Below, piece by piece: positions 1 to 10,428 of a stretch of 64,000 nt of DNA. The translations under genes were made by a program, and so were the position numbers. This DNA comes from Serripes groenlandicus (Eukaryota; Mollusca; Bivalvia; Cardiida; Cardiidae): contig JASEVX010000003.1 of NCBI GenBank assembly GCA_031761405.1, forward strand, positions 144,142,350 to 144,206,349, in the 5' to 3' direction. Each line of letters opens with the position of its first letter. Positions within the stretch are counted from its first letter, which is position 1. The notes under the pieces are model-generated. The model was not told the origin of the DNA and did not search any database. It saw nothing but the letters and a program-made list of their open reading frames with translations.

Positions 1-1080
1 CGAAATTCTTGTACAATTTCTAATATTATAAATCAAGAGTTTCCTTTCTTCTTGCAATTGCATTAAATAAGTATCGAGCAATACTGAATAAACTCTTTTC
101 ATCTTTGAAACTTATAATTATGTAAAACATGTTAAGAGATCTATTATTTAACCAGTTAAGTTTAAAGAAAGTTTGTCTAAGCATTTCATATTCATTACAT
201 TCAAAGAAGAAATGAAACTCATCTTCGACTACATAAATATTATTTTGTATACATAAATCTCTGTCTATTGATGCCTGCCTTTTTCAATCATTAAAATATG
301 GCTCGAGCAACGAAAATTTGATGAAGTTTTTCTTAAAATATAAAACAAATCAATATCTAAATATGGTTCAGAGTAAAGATGAGATTTAAAATGTTTATAA
401 TGTAATGCCTTAGATGAATCATTCAAACCTTAGTTCCATCTTTGTAAATAACACTTGAATGCCTGTCTTAAATAATTGTATAAAGTTTGATTCATTTCCA
501 ACTTCTTGAGCAATCCAAACATAACCAAAACCGTACGTAAATAGTATTTGTTTTAATATTACTAGCCCAAGTTCTTCTACCAGTCTCATCAAATTGTTTT
601 AGCATATTATAACATTGTTTAGGATATCTATGGTTTTTCATATGTTATATTTTTAACCAAAACTTAGTCCAATTTGGAATTTAAGTTATACATAGAGATA
701 ATCTACCACATTCTCCTAAAGCTAAACTATCAGATGTGTTTTGTGATAAATTACAATATTGTTTACAAAAATTGATTTGAACTTTTTCGATTTGTTCAAC
801 ATATTTATAACCCCAAATTTCAGAACAATAACAAAGTATAGGTTTAACCATTGCATCAAAAACTTTAAACAAATCTACATAATTTAAATGTCCAGATTTA
901 CGCTGGAATCTAAATATACATGCAACAGATTTAATAACTTGCAATGCTAACATTTCTTGTGTTTTTGACCATAATAGTTTCGGCGTAGAATAAACACCTA
1001 AATATTTATAAAATTGAAGAATATCTATAGTATCCCCACAATAAGTCCATTTCTCTGTTTGCTTGACAACATGCCTCCAA
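1..1080 (-). pseudogene. Decayed non-LTR retrotransposon (LINE), end of RT and C-terminal Cys/His region
   Basis: On the - strand the stretch from about 1075 to 681 is open and reads EKWTYCGDT, FYKYLGVYSTPKLLWSKTQE and then FDAMVKPILCYCSEIWGY. This is the thumb-side end of LINE reverse transcriptases (compare YLG and P.L.YG.E.W). Further on, in shifted frames, about 290-180 reads VVEDEFHFFFECNEY, the H-x-C part of the C-terminal zinc-knuckle region. Frameshifts and stops show it is dead. The clade is not determined. Confidence 0.75.
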
Positions 1081-1487
1081 GCCGTTTAAATGATATAATA
1101 TTTTTGCAGTCTGGTTAGACATGTATCATATAGACCAAATATATGTAGCAGAAGACTGAACAAATCAAAGAAAAAATGTAGATTATCTCTTTTAATGAGA
1201 GTATACTTGTTGGCTAGTGATGAAAACATTGAGATAAAAAAGAGTCAAAATTGCCATTTTGTATTCGTCTGTTGCAGATTAGTCAAAAATGTATCCGCAA
1301 GGGAGGCACGGTAAAATAATAATTGTAAAACGTTTTAATATTAAGGTTATGGAAAGAACCAACTTAAAACATGTTTGAAAATATAATGTGAAAAGGAGAA
1401 ATAAGTTATTTTCAGAAATTGCTCCATTTCTCTCTCTATTTTCAAAGTTCATCTAATACATTGGCCCTAATAGCTATCATGTAAAGG
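1081..1487. other. No recognisable feature
   Basis: AT-rich sequence. I see no open frame with family motifs and no repeat shared with the rest of the window. Confidence 0.5.
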
Positions 1488-1700
1488 GTTTAACCCATTC
1501 CTGCCTGCAGACTCATCTGTAGCAGACGACATTTGAAAGCATCGTTGCAAAATGGGAAGTGCTTATCATGGTCGATTTCTCCTTTTGCAGCAATGGTTAA
1601 AACTCTTTATTAGTACTTTCATTTAAAGAGATTTACATAGTTTTATCTAGTTGTATATTCAAAGTCGTCTGTTGTTAACTTGTAGTTGGGAAAGGGTTTC
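1488..1700 (+). mobile_element. TTAA MITE, diverged full-length copy
   Basis: Starts TTTAACCCATTCCTGCC and ends GTTGGGAAAGGGTTT. The internal GCAGACGACATTTGAAA and CAAAGTCGTCTG arms are present. The central AAATGGGAAGTGCTTATC stem is degenerate. Confidence 0.7.
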
Positions 1701-1990
1701 AATGATTGATTTGTGTTGAACGCCGTTTTCAAAAAAAAAATCAGTCACATCACGGTGACTCATCACAATCATGTGTCGTCGGGCTTTCCCAAACCGATAC
1801 TCCACATAACATACTTTCCAAATAATTGGCTGCTTTTCCTATACTGTTATATCCACATGTTTTTAGCTCATATCGGCCAGAGGAAATCCCTATCCCATCT
1901 GCAGAAGCAGTTTGGTGCAAGTTCACTAGATGACCAATTTCTCCTTTTTGGCCTGGGGCTTTAGCCTCTGGTCATATTAGTAAAACCATT
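1700..1990 (-). repeat. tRNA-derived SINE, degraded copy (same family as 29098-29406)
   Basis: Shares TTGAACGCCGTTTT, CAGTCACATCAC, ATACTCCACATAACA and ATAATTGGCTGCTTTTCC with the intact SINE at 29098-29406, in the same orientation. The tRNA-like head is lost. It lies directly beside a MITE end, as the intact copy does. Confidence 0.65.
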
Positions 1991-2034
1991 TTTTCGGAAT
2001 TGGCAGCCTGAAGTAGTGTGTCAAATGTAGTTGC

Positions 2035-2240
2035 GGGTTTTGAGGGGGCCCGTAGGGCCCGTGCCCGACCCCCCCCCCCCCCATGACACCCCGACCCGGC
2101 CGGGCATCATACATATCGGGCAAGCGCCGGGCCAAATTCGCCGCTCAGAGCCCGGCCGGAAATCGGGCAGACATTGACCGTGGACAGGCTAGCGTCTGGC
2201 CGACCACCCACTGTGGCTCGCAGGTTATAAAAGCCGACTC
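2035..2240. other. GC-rich island with a 14-C run
   Basis: A patch of much higher GC than its surroundings, with C14 at 2069-2082, repeated GGGCCCG/CCCGGCCGG words and several CpGs. No coding frame or known repeat recognised. It resembles the GC-rich tip of the inner hAT-like element near 55780-55870 in composition only. Confidence 0.4.
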
Positions 2241-2504
2241 ATCGCATCATTAATCAGATTATCCAGTCGTGCTCTTCACAGAAGTTAGCAATTTAACACT
2301 CAGTTTATCACAAAAGTGTAACAGTTCTACAATGTGCCCTAGAAAAGAAGGGAGGACTGAAGGAGAGTGAGAGGGCAGTACCCACAAGAGAGGGGGAGTG
2401 GCAATAAAGTGAATGAGATAACTAAGTTGTAGCGGTAGCGTGCACACGCAAAATTCTCCCTCAACCGAGCTGTGCAGGCACCTGCATGCGCTGTGGAGGT
2501 ATCA

Positions 2505-3120
2505 ACGGCATTCTCGTTAGAATGTTTCTCTTAATGATATCTAAGTCAAGTTAGAATATGGGTTATATTGGGTCAGAAACTAAGTCACTATGCCAAATTG
2601 AAGGGAAATCTTGTTAATATTCTGGAGGCTGCATTTTTAACTTGAGCATGTTGAAACTGTATCAGAATGTTTGTCTTGATGATATGTAGGCCAAGTTTGA
2701 ATATTGGTCATGTCTGTTAACAATATTTCACTTCAATTTGGCCTAATTTGTATTTAACCCGGTATGACCCATATTCGAACTTGACCTAGATGTCATTAAG
2801 ATAAATATTCTGACCAAATTTTAAAAATGTGGCTTCTACAGTGTTGATAAGATTTTCCTTCAATTTGGCCTAGTGACCTAGTTTTTTAACTGACATGACC
2901 AATATTCAACTTGGCCTATATATCATCAACCCAAATATTCTGATACAGTTTTAATATGCTCAAGTTAAAAATGCAGGCTCCAGAATGTTAACAAGATTTC
3001 CCTTCCCTGCTGTCAAATTTGTCTTTGAATTTGCATGACTTAAATGTATACTCTTGTGAGCTTTTACAACTCAGGTGAGCGATACAGTGCCAACAAGGTC
3101 CTCCTGTTTTCATAATATTT
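2505..3120. mobile_element. Helentron-like family A, head-to-head (inverted) core units
   Basis: About 2510-2725 carries family A core units in + orientation (GGTCAGAAACTAAGTCAC, CTTGAGCATGTTGAAAC). From about 2730 to 3010 the units run in reverse (CAATTTGGCCTAGTGACC). It ends with a + oriented tail GGTGAGCGATACAGTGCC ... CTCCTGTTTT. This is a foldback arrangement of the core. Confidence 0.6.
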
Positions 3121-3333
3121 ACTTTTTTTTATTTGATCTTTCAAGTTCTTAACAATAAATACATAAACATAAGCTGCCATTGTTATTTCCTTTCACATTT
3201 TCTCTACTTCTCCAACCTTCCTGCAGCCCCCAGGCCGTCAGCACTGCAGTGCTTTGATTCTTGATGTTTTTAAATATATTCACAAATGTTAAAGTGTAGA
3301 CCAATACTTTATTATTATTCTTTCCTCCCTTTT

Positions 3334-4219
3334 TAGTTCATCTATGCAAGAAGTACAAGGTGAGCTTTTGTGATCACATTTTGTTCGGCGTCCGTCCAGC
3401 GTCCGTCATGCGTCTGCGTCGTGCGTCGTCAACATTTGCGTTTGTTAACACTCTACAGGCTACATTTTGTATCCAATCTTCATGAAAGATTATCAGTACA
3501 TTCATCTCCATCAAATCTTAGACAAGTTCGAAACTGCGCCATATCAGGTCAGAAACTAGGTCACTAGGTCAAATTGAAGGGAACTCTTGTTAACACTCTG
3601 GAGGCTACAGTTTCAACTTGAGCATTCTGAAACTTTATGATATGTAAGTCAAGTTCGCACATGGGTCATGTCGGGTCAAAAAGTAGGTCACAAGGTCAAA
3701 AAGAAGGACAATCTTGTTTGACACTACAGAGGCTGCAATTTTTATGTCAAGTTCGAATATAGGTCATATTGGGTCAAAAACTAGGTCACTAGGTCAAATT
3801 GAAGGAAAATCTTGTTAACACCCTAGAGGCTGCAATTTTTGTTTCAGCAGTTTGAAATTTTGTCAGAATGTTTATCTTTAAGATATCTAGGTCAAGTTCG
3901 AATACGTGTCATATTGGGTCAGAATCTAGGTCACTAGGCCAAATTGAAGGAAAATCTTGTTAACTCTGTAGAAGCCGCCTTTTTGGCTACAGCAGCTTGA
4001 AATTTAGTCAGAATGTTATCTTGATGATATCTAGTCGATGTTTGAATATGGGTCATATCAGGTGAAACAAATATAGATCACTAGGCCAAAATGAAGGATT
4101 TTTGGTAAATCTTGTTAACACTGTGGAGGCTGCATTCAGAATAATTGTCTTGATGTGTTTTGCATTGCAGTAGATTGTATAATTAAGGTGAGCTAACTAG
4201 GGGCATTATGGCCCTCTTG
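3334..4219 (+). mobile_element. Helentron-like family A, near-complete copy
   Basis: 5' end TTTTAGTTCATC ... AAGGTGAGCTTTTGTGATC, CG-rich GGCGTCCGTCCAGCGTCCG, then about five core units of roughly 145 bp (each with TCTTGTTAACAC and GGTCACTAGG). The 3' end is GGTGAGCTAAC followed by the palindrome GGGCATTATGGCCC and TCTTG|TTT. No protein is encoded. Confidence 0.75.
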
Positions 4220-4239
4220 TTTATAATAAAAATAGCAAA

Positions 4240-4498
4240 CTACTAATGTTTTAAAATTATATTATGATGAGCGCCCTTGTGTCACGATGCATACCAATAT
4301 GCAGAGCGCAAGCAAAATGCCTGTAGGGATTCTTATGACACATTTAAACCATTCTCCTTCGCAGAGTTGTTGTTCTTTACACTCGCTTTAAAGGTCGAGT
4401 GTTCATTCAACATCATATTTCTATAAAAATCAGTTTTATTTCAGTTTGTTCTTTATTTCATTTGTTTCGAATCAAATAAACATCATAAATCAACTTTA
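4240..4498 (-). repeat. Inverted copy of the duplicated block (matches 5690-5960 and 7610-7890)
   Basis: Reverse complement of the two direct copies. Shared words are GAGCGCCC, CACGATGCATA, AATGCCTGTAGGGA, GTTTGTTCTTTATTTC and GGTCGAGTGTTCATTC. The third copy of the block therefore lies in opposite orientation. Confidence 0.7.
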
Positions 4499-4745
4499 AT
4501 TAGACGCCGGGCAGAAGCCCGCGACTTATATTTTTAATAGGTTTTCGGAAATGACATGGGAGGACGAGTTATTATTAGATTTTTTTTTTTTAAATGTCTT
4601 GAACATATTACAATTGCGTTTGTTTAAAAAGTTATGACACATCTAAAATGAAATAAATATTCCGATGTTTTAAGTATTTGCAGTTTCTTTATTTTGACTC
4701 GCATTTATGTTTTTTTGTTTTATTTACGAAAACAAAACAGTCCCT
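4499..4745. repeat. Direct repeat of about 245 bp, left copy
   Basis: Begins ACGCCGGGCAGAAGCCCGCG (small GC hairpin) and ends AAACAAAACAGTCCCT. Its partner is 5053-5308. The pair flanks about 307 bp of unrelated sequence. There are no TG...CA termini, so an LTR is not supported. Confidence 0.7.
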
Positions 4746-5052
4746 GGGCGAGTTCATATGGGATCCGAGTGCACTCGGAATCCATTTGAACCGTGATACT
4801 TTTAACCTAAGTGACGTCATTTTGACCTTTTGACCCGAATCCGAGTAACCCACCTCAAGCCTGGGGTTACTAGCGTTTCAAAATGGCGACCATCGATGCT
4901 GCAGCAAGCGACGGAAATATATTAGTGTCAATAAAGCTCAAAGCAAACAATGTTTTGGTTATAAATCAGTCAGAGGGTATTCAACTGTATTAAAAACACT
5001 TTCAACTTTCAACAATATCAATATTGTCCAATGGGAGACCACTTCAGTCTTA
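4746..5052 (+). other. Segment between the direct repeats: palindrome, CRE and a 37-codon frame
   Basis: Holds the palindrome CCGAGTGCACTCGG, a perfect CRE-type TGACGTCA (4812-4819) and then ATG 4883 in context AAAATGGCGACC. The frame reads MATIDAAASDGNILVS and stops after about 37 codons. It looks like a promoter plus first exon, but no downstream exon was found. Low confidence that it is functional. Confidence 0.3.
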
Positions 5053-5308
5053 TTAGTCGCCGGGCAGAAGCCCGCGACTTCTATTTTTAATAGGTTTTCG
5101 GAAATCACATGGGAGGGGGGATTATTATTAGAAAGAAACACATTTAGATGTCTTGAACATATTACAATTGTGTTTGTTTAAAAACACTAAGTAATGACAC
5201 ATCTAAAATGAAATAAATATTCCGATGCTTTAGGTATTTTCAGTTTCTTTATTTTGACTCGCATTTATGTTTTTTTGTTTTATTTACGAAGACAAAACAG
5301 TCCCTATT
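5053..5308. repeat. Direct repeat of about 245 bp, right copy
   Basis: Matches 4499-4745 from CGCCGGGCAGAAGCCCGCGA to ACAAAACAGTCCCT, with small indels. Confidence 0.7.
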
Positions 5309-5439
5309 TGCTAGAATGAAATACTGTATTTTACACTATATACTACATGTAATCAAAAGGCTATAACTACAAACCTTTACGTCGCACAGTCTAATGTTGT
5401 TTACATACGCGCACCTGCTGATGAAAATGACGTCGAATA

Positions 5440-7143
5440 TTCTCCTTCTAATGGCAATTTTAACTTACTGAATGTTATTTTCATGTTCAAAGAGATGTCT
5501 TGATTTGTGAAGAAGGCATTTTATAATGTTTATCCATGTATATCTAAAATATGAACTGTTTCTAAGCTAAAACTGTTGATCGCGTGACTCGCGAATACCA
5601 ACTGCGTAGATCAATCTCCTTTGCAGAAAGCCGCTCTTTACACTCACTTACAAATAGTAAATCATATGCGATTTAAAATGTGTATTTGGTTCGAAACAAA
5701 TGAAGAAAAGAACAAACCCAGATAAAACTGGTTTTAATAGAAAAATTACTTTGAACGAACACTCTCTGCCTATAAAGAGAGTTTCAAGAACGACACCTCT
5801 GCGAATAAGAAAGAATCGGGTCTTTCGTACAAAATTATTTCGTCCTTGACAATTTTAAATGTGTCATTTAATTCCCTAAAGGCATATTGCTTCCGATCTG
5901 CATATTGTTATGCATCATTGACACAAGGGGGCTCATCATAATATAATTTTAAACATGAGTAGTTTGTTATTTTCATTATGAAAAAGGAAGGAAATAATTA
6001 AAATAAATTAACATGTTGTAGGGCTCAGTTTATGTTCGAAATTAAGTTTAAATTATACAACAATTTCAATGAGATTTAACTGTTTAGTTGATATATTATT
6101 TTGAAGGTGGTCTAATTTATAAATATTGAACTACATTTCAACATTTGTTAAAGTATGATATAATTAGGATGCCAAGCTAATATCATCTTTAGAAAAAGAG
6201 AAAACTCATGTCTTCAGCGATTTAACCCTTATCTCATTGTTTTAAAGTAGATTGCTGCAAAGGTGTCCACTGTTGACTTTAATAGAGGAAAGGTAAAATG
6301 ACGTGCTATTGCATGCAAATCCTAAATTGTCTGTTTTGTGGTTTTATTGAAAAATAATAAAATTCAAATATTCTGACAAACATCTTGAAAAGTGTATGTG
6401 GAATTCACACATCTTATAATTATTCCTTAATGAAAGCACTGTATACATACTAAGACTAATGATTGGCAAGATTACTCATTTCCATTACTGTTTATGATCA
6501 ATAATTAGTTGGTTGTGTGTATGGTCAACCTACTTTGGAATGGAGATTGATCATAAACAATGAAAGGCTTCAATTATCATTCACTTCGTTAACAAAACAA
6601 TGCAAGTGTAACGTGCCGGGCTAAAGACGCAGAAGATCCCTTCAGCGAAAAGTATACTCAACCCTGAAGGGGTCCACTTGCCTTATATATCTAACCCTAA
6701 GACCATCACTTCGAACCGGTGATGCTAATTTGCATATTCGTTACAATACTTCCCACTCCGAGAAGACTCGTCCCGAGTCTTGGCCTGGGAAACCCATGGG
6801 TAAGGCAACTCCAATATGGCAGTTGTCTTCATCCCACCGCTGCCACCAATGTAACGTGCCGGGCTAAAGACGCAGAAGATCCCTTCAGCGAAAAGTATAC
6901 TCAACCCTGAAGGGGTCCACTTGCCTTATATATCTAACCCTAAGACCATCACTTCGAACCGGTGATGCTAATTTGCATATTCGTTACACAAGTTATGATA
7001 CATTTTCACTTGACCCCACCCCTGATGTTCCAATATGCCCCTCAGTTGATAACTGTTTATTCAACTACTATAATGTTAGTGTTATGCATAACTGCAGTAT
7101 GGATTTCCGGCGACATTGATGCGTTGCATCAACTTTCTCTTGT
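5440..7143 (+). repeat. Segmental duplication, copy 1
   Basis: Matches 7379-9434 from TTCTCCTTCTAATGGCAATT to CATCAACTTTCTCTTGTGAA. After removing its TRIM (6607-6988 plus one target copy) the length is about 1.32 kb, the same as copy 2 without its own TRIM. Divergence is several per cent. It contains no recognisable gene. Confidence 0.85.
6607..6988 (-). mobile_element. TRIM retrotransposon, complete copy in - orientation
   Basis: Two 139-bp LTRs (6607-6745 and 6850-6988) appear identical and begin TGTAACG and end CGTTACA. They flank a 104-bp non-coding interior. Read on the - strand, the base pairs next to the 5' LTR are TGGTGGCAGCGGTGGGAT, complementary to the 3' end (plus CCA) of animal tRNA-Leu(AAG): a primer binding site. 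Target duplication CAAG (6603-6606, 6989-6992). The duplicate locus near 9280 reads ATGCAAGTTATGAT, the empty site. It has no gag-pol and so is non-autonomous. Confidence 0.92.
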
Positions 7144-7378
7144 GAATTCATCTGAAATCGTCTGCACAAAATTGTCTGCCCGGCGCTCCAGTCCGAATTC
7201 CTTCCCTTTGACCTAAGACGAGGGAACACCGTTCAAATGGAAAGCATTTCTGCGCATGTTTTCTGAATTTATTTTTAGACATGACGTACAGTTCTCTATC
7301 CTAGAGAAGCCCATCTGAACTCGCCCCCTATTATACTTGCAGCAGCAGATGAGTCAATATCGAGATAAATATCACGTT
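7144..7378. other. Spacer between duplication copies, partly inverted kin of 4740-4800
   Basis: Contains GTTCAAATGG and CCCATCTGAACTCGCCC, the reverse complement of the start of the 4746-5052 segment. This suggests the inverted relationship with 4240-4800 extends through here. No gene. Confidence 0.45.
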
Positions 7379-9434
7379 TAATTCTCCTTTTAATAGCAAT
7401 TTTAGCTTACTAAATGTTATCTTCATGTTCTAAGAGATGTCTTTATTTGTGAAGAATGCATTTTATAATGTTTATCCATGTATATCTAAAATATGAACTG
7501 TTTCTAAGTTAAACTGTTGATCACGTGACTCGCAAATACCAACCGCGTAGATCAATCTCCTTTGCAGAGAGCCGTTCTTTTCACTCACTTACAAATAGTG
7601 AATTATAGTTGATTTAAAAGCTTTATTTGGTTCGAAACAAAGGAAGAAAAGAACAAACCGAGATAAAACTGGTTTTAATAGAAAAATGACTTTGAACGAA
7701 CACTCTCTGCCTATAAAGAGAGTGTAATGAACGACACCTTTGCGAAGAAGAATGTGGGTCACGAATCGGGTCTTTTGTACACAATTATTTCAACCTTGAC
7801 AATTTTAAATGTATCATTAGATCCCTACAGGCATTTTGCTTCCGATCTGTATATTGTTATGCATCATTGACACAATTAGGGCGCTCATCATAATATAATT
7901 TTAAAACATAAGAAGTTTGTTAATTTCGTTATAAAAAAGAAAGGAAATCATTACAATAAATTAACATGTTGTAGGGTTCAGTTTATGTTCGAAATTAAGT
8001 TTAAAATTATACAACAATTTCAAAGAAATTTAGCTGTTTAGCTGATATTATATTTCGAGGGTGGTCTAATTTATAAATATTGGACTACATTTTAACATTT
8101 GTCAAAGTATAATATAATTAGGATGCCAAGCTAGTGTAACGAAAACGTTCGGTATACGTTGCATTTGATATGCAAATTTACATCACCGTTTCGAAGTGAT
8201 GGGAGTTTAGGATTACATATATAAGACAAGTGGACCCCTTCAGGGTTGAGTATACTTTTCGCTTAAGAGATCTTCTGCGTCTTTAGCCCGGCACGTTACA
8301 TGGGTGGCAGCGGTGGGATGAAGACAACTGCCATACCGGAGTTGCCTTACCAACGGGTTTCCCAGGCCAAGACTCGGGACGAGTCTTCTCGGAGTGGGAA
8401 GTAGTGTAACGAAAACGTTCGGTAAACGTTGCATTTGATATGCAAATTTACATCACCGTTTCGAAGTGATGGAGTTTAGGGTTACTTATATAAGACAAGT
8501 GGACCCCTTCAGGGTTGAGTATACTTTTCGCTGAAGGGATCTTAATTCTGCGTCTTTAGCCCGGCACGTTACATTGGTGGCAGCGGTGGGATGAAAACAA
8601 CTGCCATACCGGAGTTGCCTTACCCATGGGTTTCCCAGGCCAAGACTCGAGACGAGTCTTCTCGGAGTGGGAATTAGTGTAACGAAAACGTTCGGTATAC
8701 GTTGCATTTGATATGCAAATTTACATCACCGTTTCGAGGTGATGGAGTTTAGGATTATATATATAAGACAAGTGGACCCCTTCAGGGTTGAGTATACTTT
8801 TCGCTTAAGGGATCTTCTGCGTCTTTAGCCCGGCACGTTACACTAATATCATTTTGAGAAAAAGATAACTGTCTTCAGCGATTTAACCCTTTCTCATTGT
8901 TTTAAAAGTAGATTGCTTCAAAGGTGTCCAATGTTGACTTTAATAGGGGAGAGGTAAAATGACGTGCTATTGTATGCAAATCCTAAATTGTCTGTTTTGT
9001 GATTTTATTGATAAATAATAAAATTCAAATATTCTGACAAACATCTTGAAAAGTGTATGTGCAATTCACAAATCTTATAATTATTCCTTAATGAAAGCAC
9101 TGTATACATACTAAGACTAATGATTGGCAAGATTACTCATTTCCATTCCTTTTTATGATCAATAATTAGTTGGCTGTGTGTATGGTCAACCTTCTTTGGA
9201 ATGGAGATTGATCATAAACAATGAAAGGCTTCAATTATATTTCAATGAAGGACATTCACTTCGTTGACAAAAAAATGCAAGTTATGATACATTTTCACTT
9301 GACTCCACCCCTGATGTTCCAATATACCCCTCAGTTGATAACTGTTTATTCAACTACTATAATGTTAGTGCTATGCATAACTGCAGTATGGATTTCCGTC
9401 GACATTGATGCGTTGCATCAACTTTCTCTTGTTA
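7379..9434 (+). repeat. Segmental duplication, copy 2
   Basis: Tandem direct copy of 5440-7143. It carries a three-LTR TRIM at 8135-8842, where copy 1 is empty (GCCAAGCTAATATCATC near 6170). Confidence 0.85.
8135..8842 (+). mobile_element. TRIM retrotransposon, tandem LTR-interior-LTR-interior-LTR
   Basis: LTRs at 8135-8300, 8405-8573 and 8678-8842 (165-169 bp, TGTAACG ... CGTTACA) alternate with two 104-bp interiors. Each interior begins with the tRNA-Leu-type PBS (TGGTGGCAGCGGTGGGAT at the second; one extra G at the first) and ends with purine-rich CGGAGTGGGAA before the next LTR. A TATATAAG box lies in each LTR. Flanks CTAG/CTAA are a 4-bp target duplication with one change. Consistent with recombination between two elements or template switching. 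Confidence 0.92.
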
Positions 9435-9715
9435 ACTATTTTAGGACGTGTACTATTCTTTGGAAGTTTTCCCACGTGTGTCAATTTATTTCCTTCGTAG
9501 CGAAACATAGAGTAGAAACAGTCTATACATTTTACTATTACAGACATAAATTCAGAAATATTATATTAAATCTTCACAAATCAAGACGTCAAGTAATGAA
9601 GAATTAATTTTTAAAGGACAAATCGACGTTATTTTATTGTGATATTGTTATGATACTTGAACATTAGCGTATGTTGCAAGTCTAACCGGCCGGGACGCGC
9701 GTCTAAAATGTGATG
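9435..9715. other. No recognisable feature
   Basis: Right flank of the duplication. An open frame runs through from the duplicated block, but no family motif is seen. Confidence 0.4.
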
Positions 9716-10170
9716 TTATTGTTTGAAATGACGTCATGCACGTGCATAACCAACATTTTAACGCGCGTGCCATGTAACTATATAAATATTGCATGGCTTC
9801 CAGTGTGACAGTACATATTGTCAACATGAGGAAAATACTGTTACCCGAGGTGACCCAGTGACATTTACCCGAATGTTGACAATATGTACTGTCACAATGG
9901 AAGCCATGCAATATTTATTTTATTATACCGAACAAAATTACACGTTTATTCAATTGATTCTGTAGGCCTACCTTTGTATGGGAGGTGAACATGGGTAGAT
10001 CTACAACAATGTAACACACACATATGAATATACCGGTTAACAGTATACTGTTACATGGCACGCGCATATAAAAGGTGACGTTATTGTTTGAAATTACGTC
10101 ATGCACGTGCATAAGCAACATTTTCACGCGCGTGCCATATAACAGTATACTGCTAACCGGTCAAAAACGT
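9716..10170. repeat. Compound palindromic element
   Basis: Arms of about 43 bp at 9784-9827 and 9873-9915 are near-perfect inverted repeats (ATTGCATGGCTTCCA / TGGAAGCCATGCAAT). An outer set pairs GCGCGTGCCATGTAAC (9764 on) with GTTACATGGCACGCGC (10050-10065), and GGTTAACAGTATACTG with CAGTATACTGCTAACC (10130-10160). A direct repeat with ACGTCATGCACGTGCATAA occurs at 9732 and 10097. No coding capacity. Confidence 0.75.
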
Positions 10171-10428
10171 ACTGTTAGCATGAGACAGTAGGAAATTGCC
10201 CATGATGAGTATATGAGAATTTAACATTAATTTACAAAGTCACGTGAGGTATAATAAAGTATATTGTTAGCACGAGACAGTAAGAAATTGCCCATGATGT
10301 AACATTACAAAGTCACGCGAGTTATAATAAAACAGGGTTGTCACCTTGTTGGCTTTTCATAATCCCCAGTCTATCTAATTAATTAATGTTTGACACTGTA
10401 TGTTCGGGTACAAAACAGCGAATTACAG

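Noticed and set aside
4499..5308. LTR retrotransposon formed by the 245-bp direct repeats
   Set aside because: No TG...CA ends, no primer binding site after the left repeat and no target duplication seen.
8240..8707. Repeated peptide PTPRRLVPSLGLGNPLVRQL on either strand near 6720, 8240 and 8490
   Set aside because: Translation of the TRIM interior and LTR. No protein-like conservation beyond the DNA repeat.
9221..9607. 128-codon frame at the end of duplication copy 2
   Set aside because: Copy 1 breaks the frame and the peptide has no recognisable motif. Likely chance.
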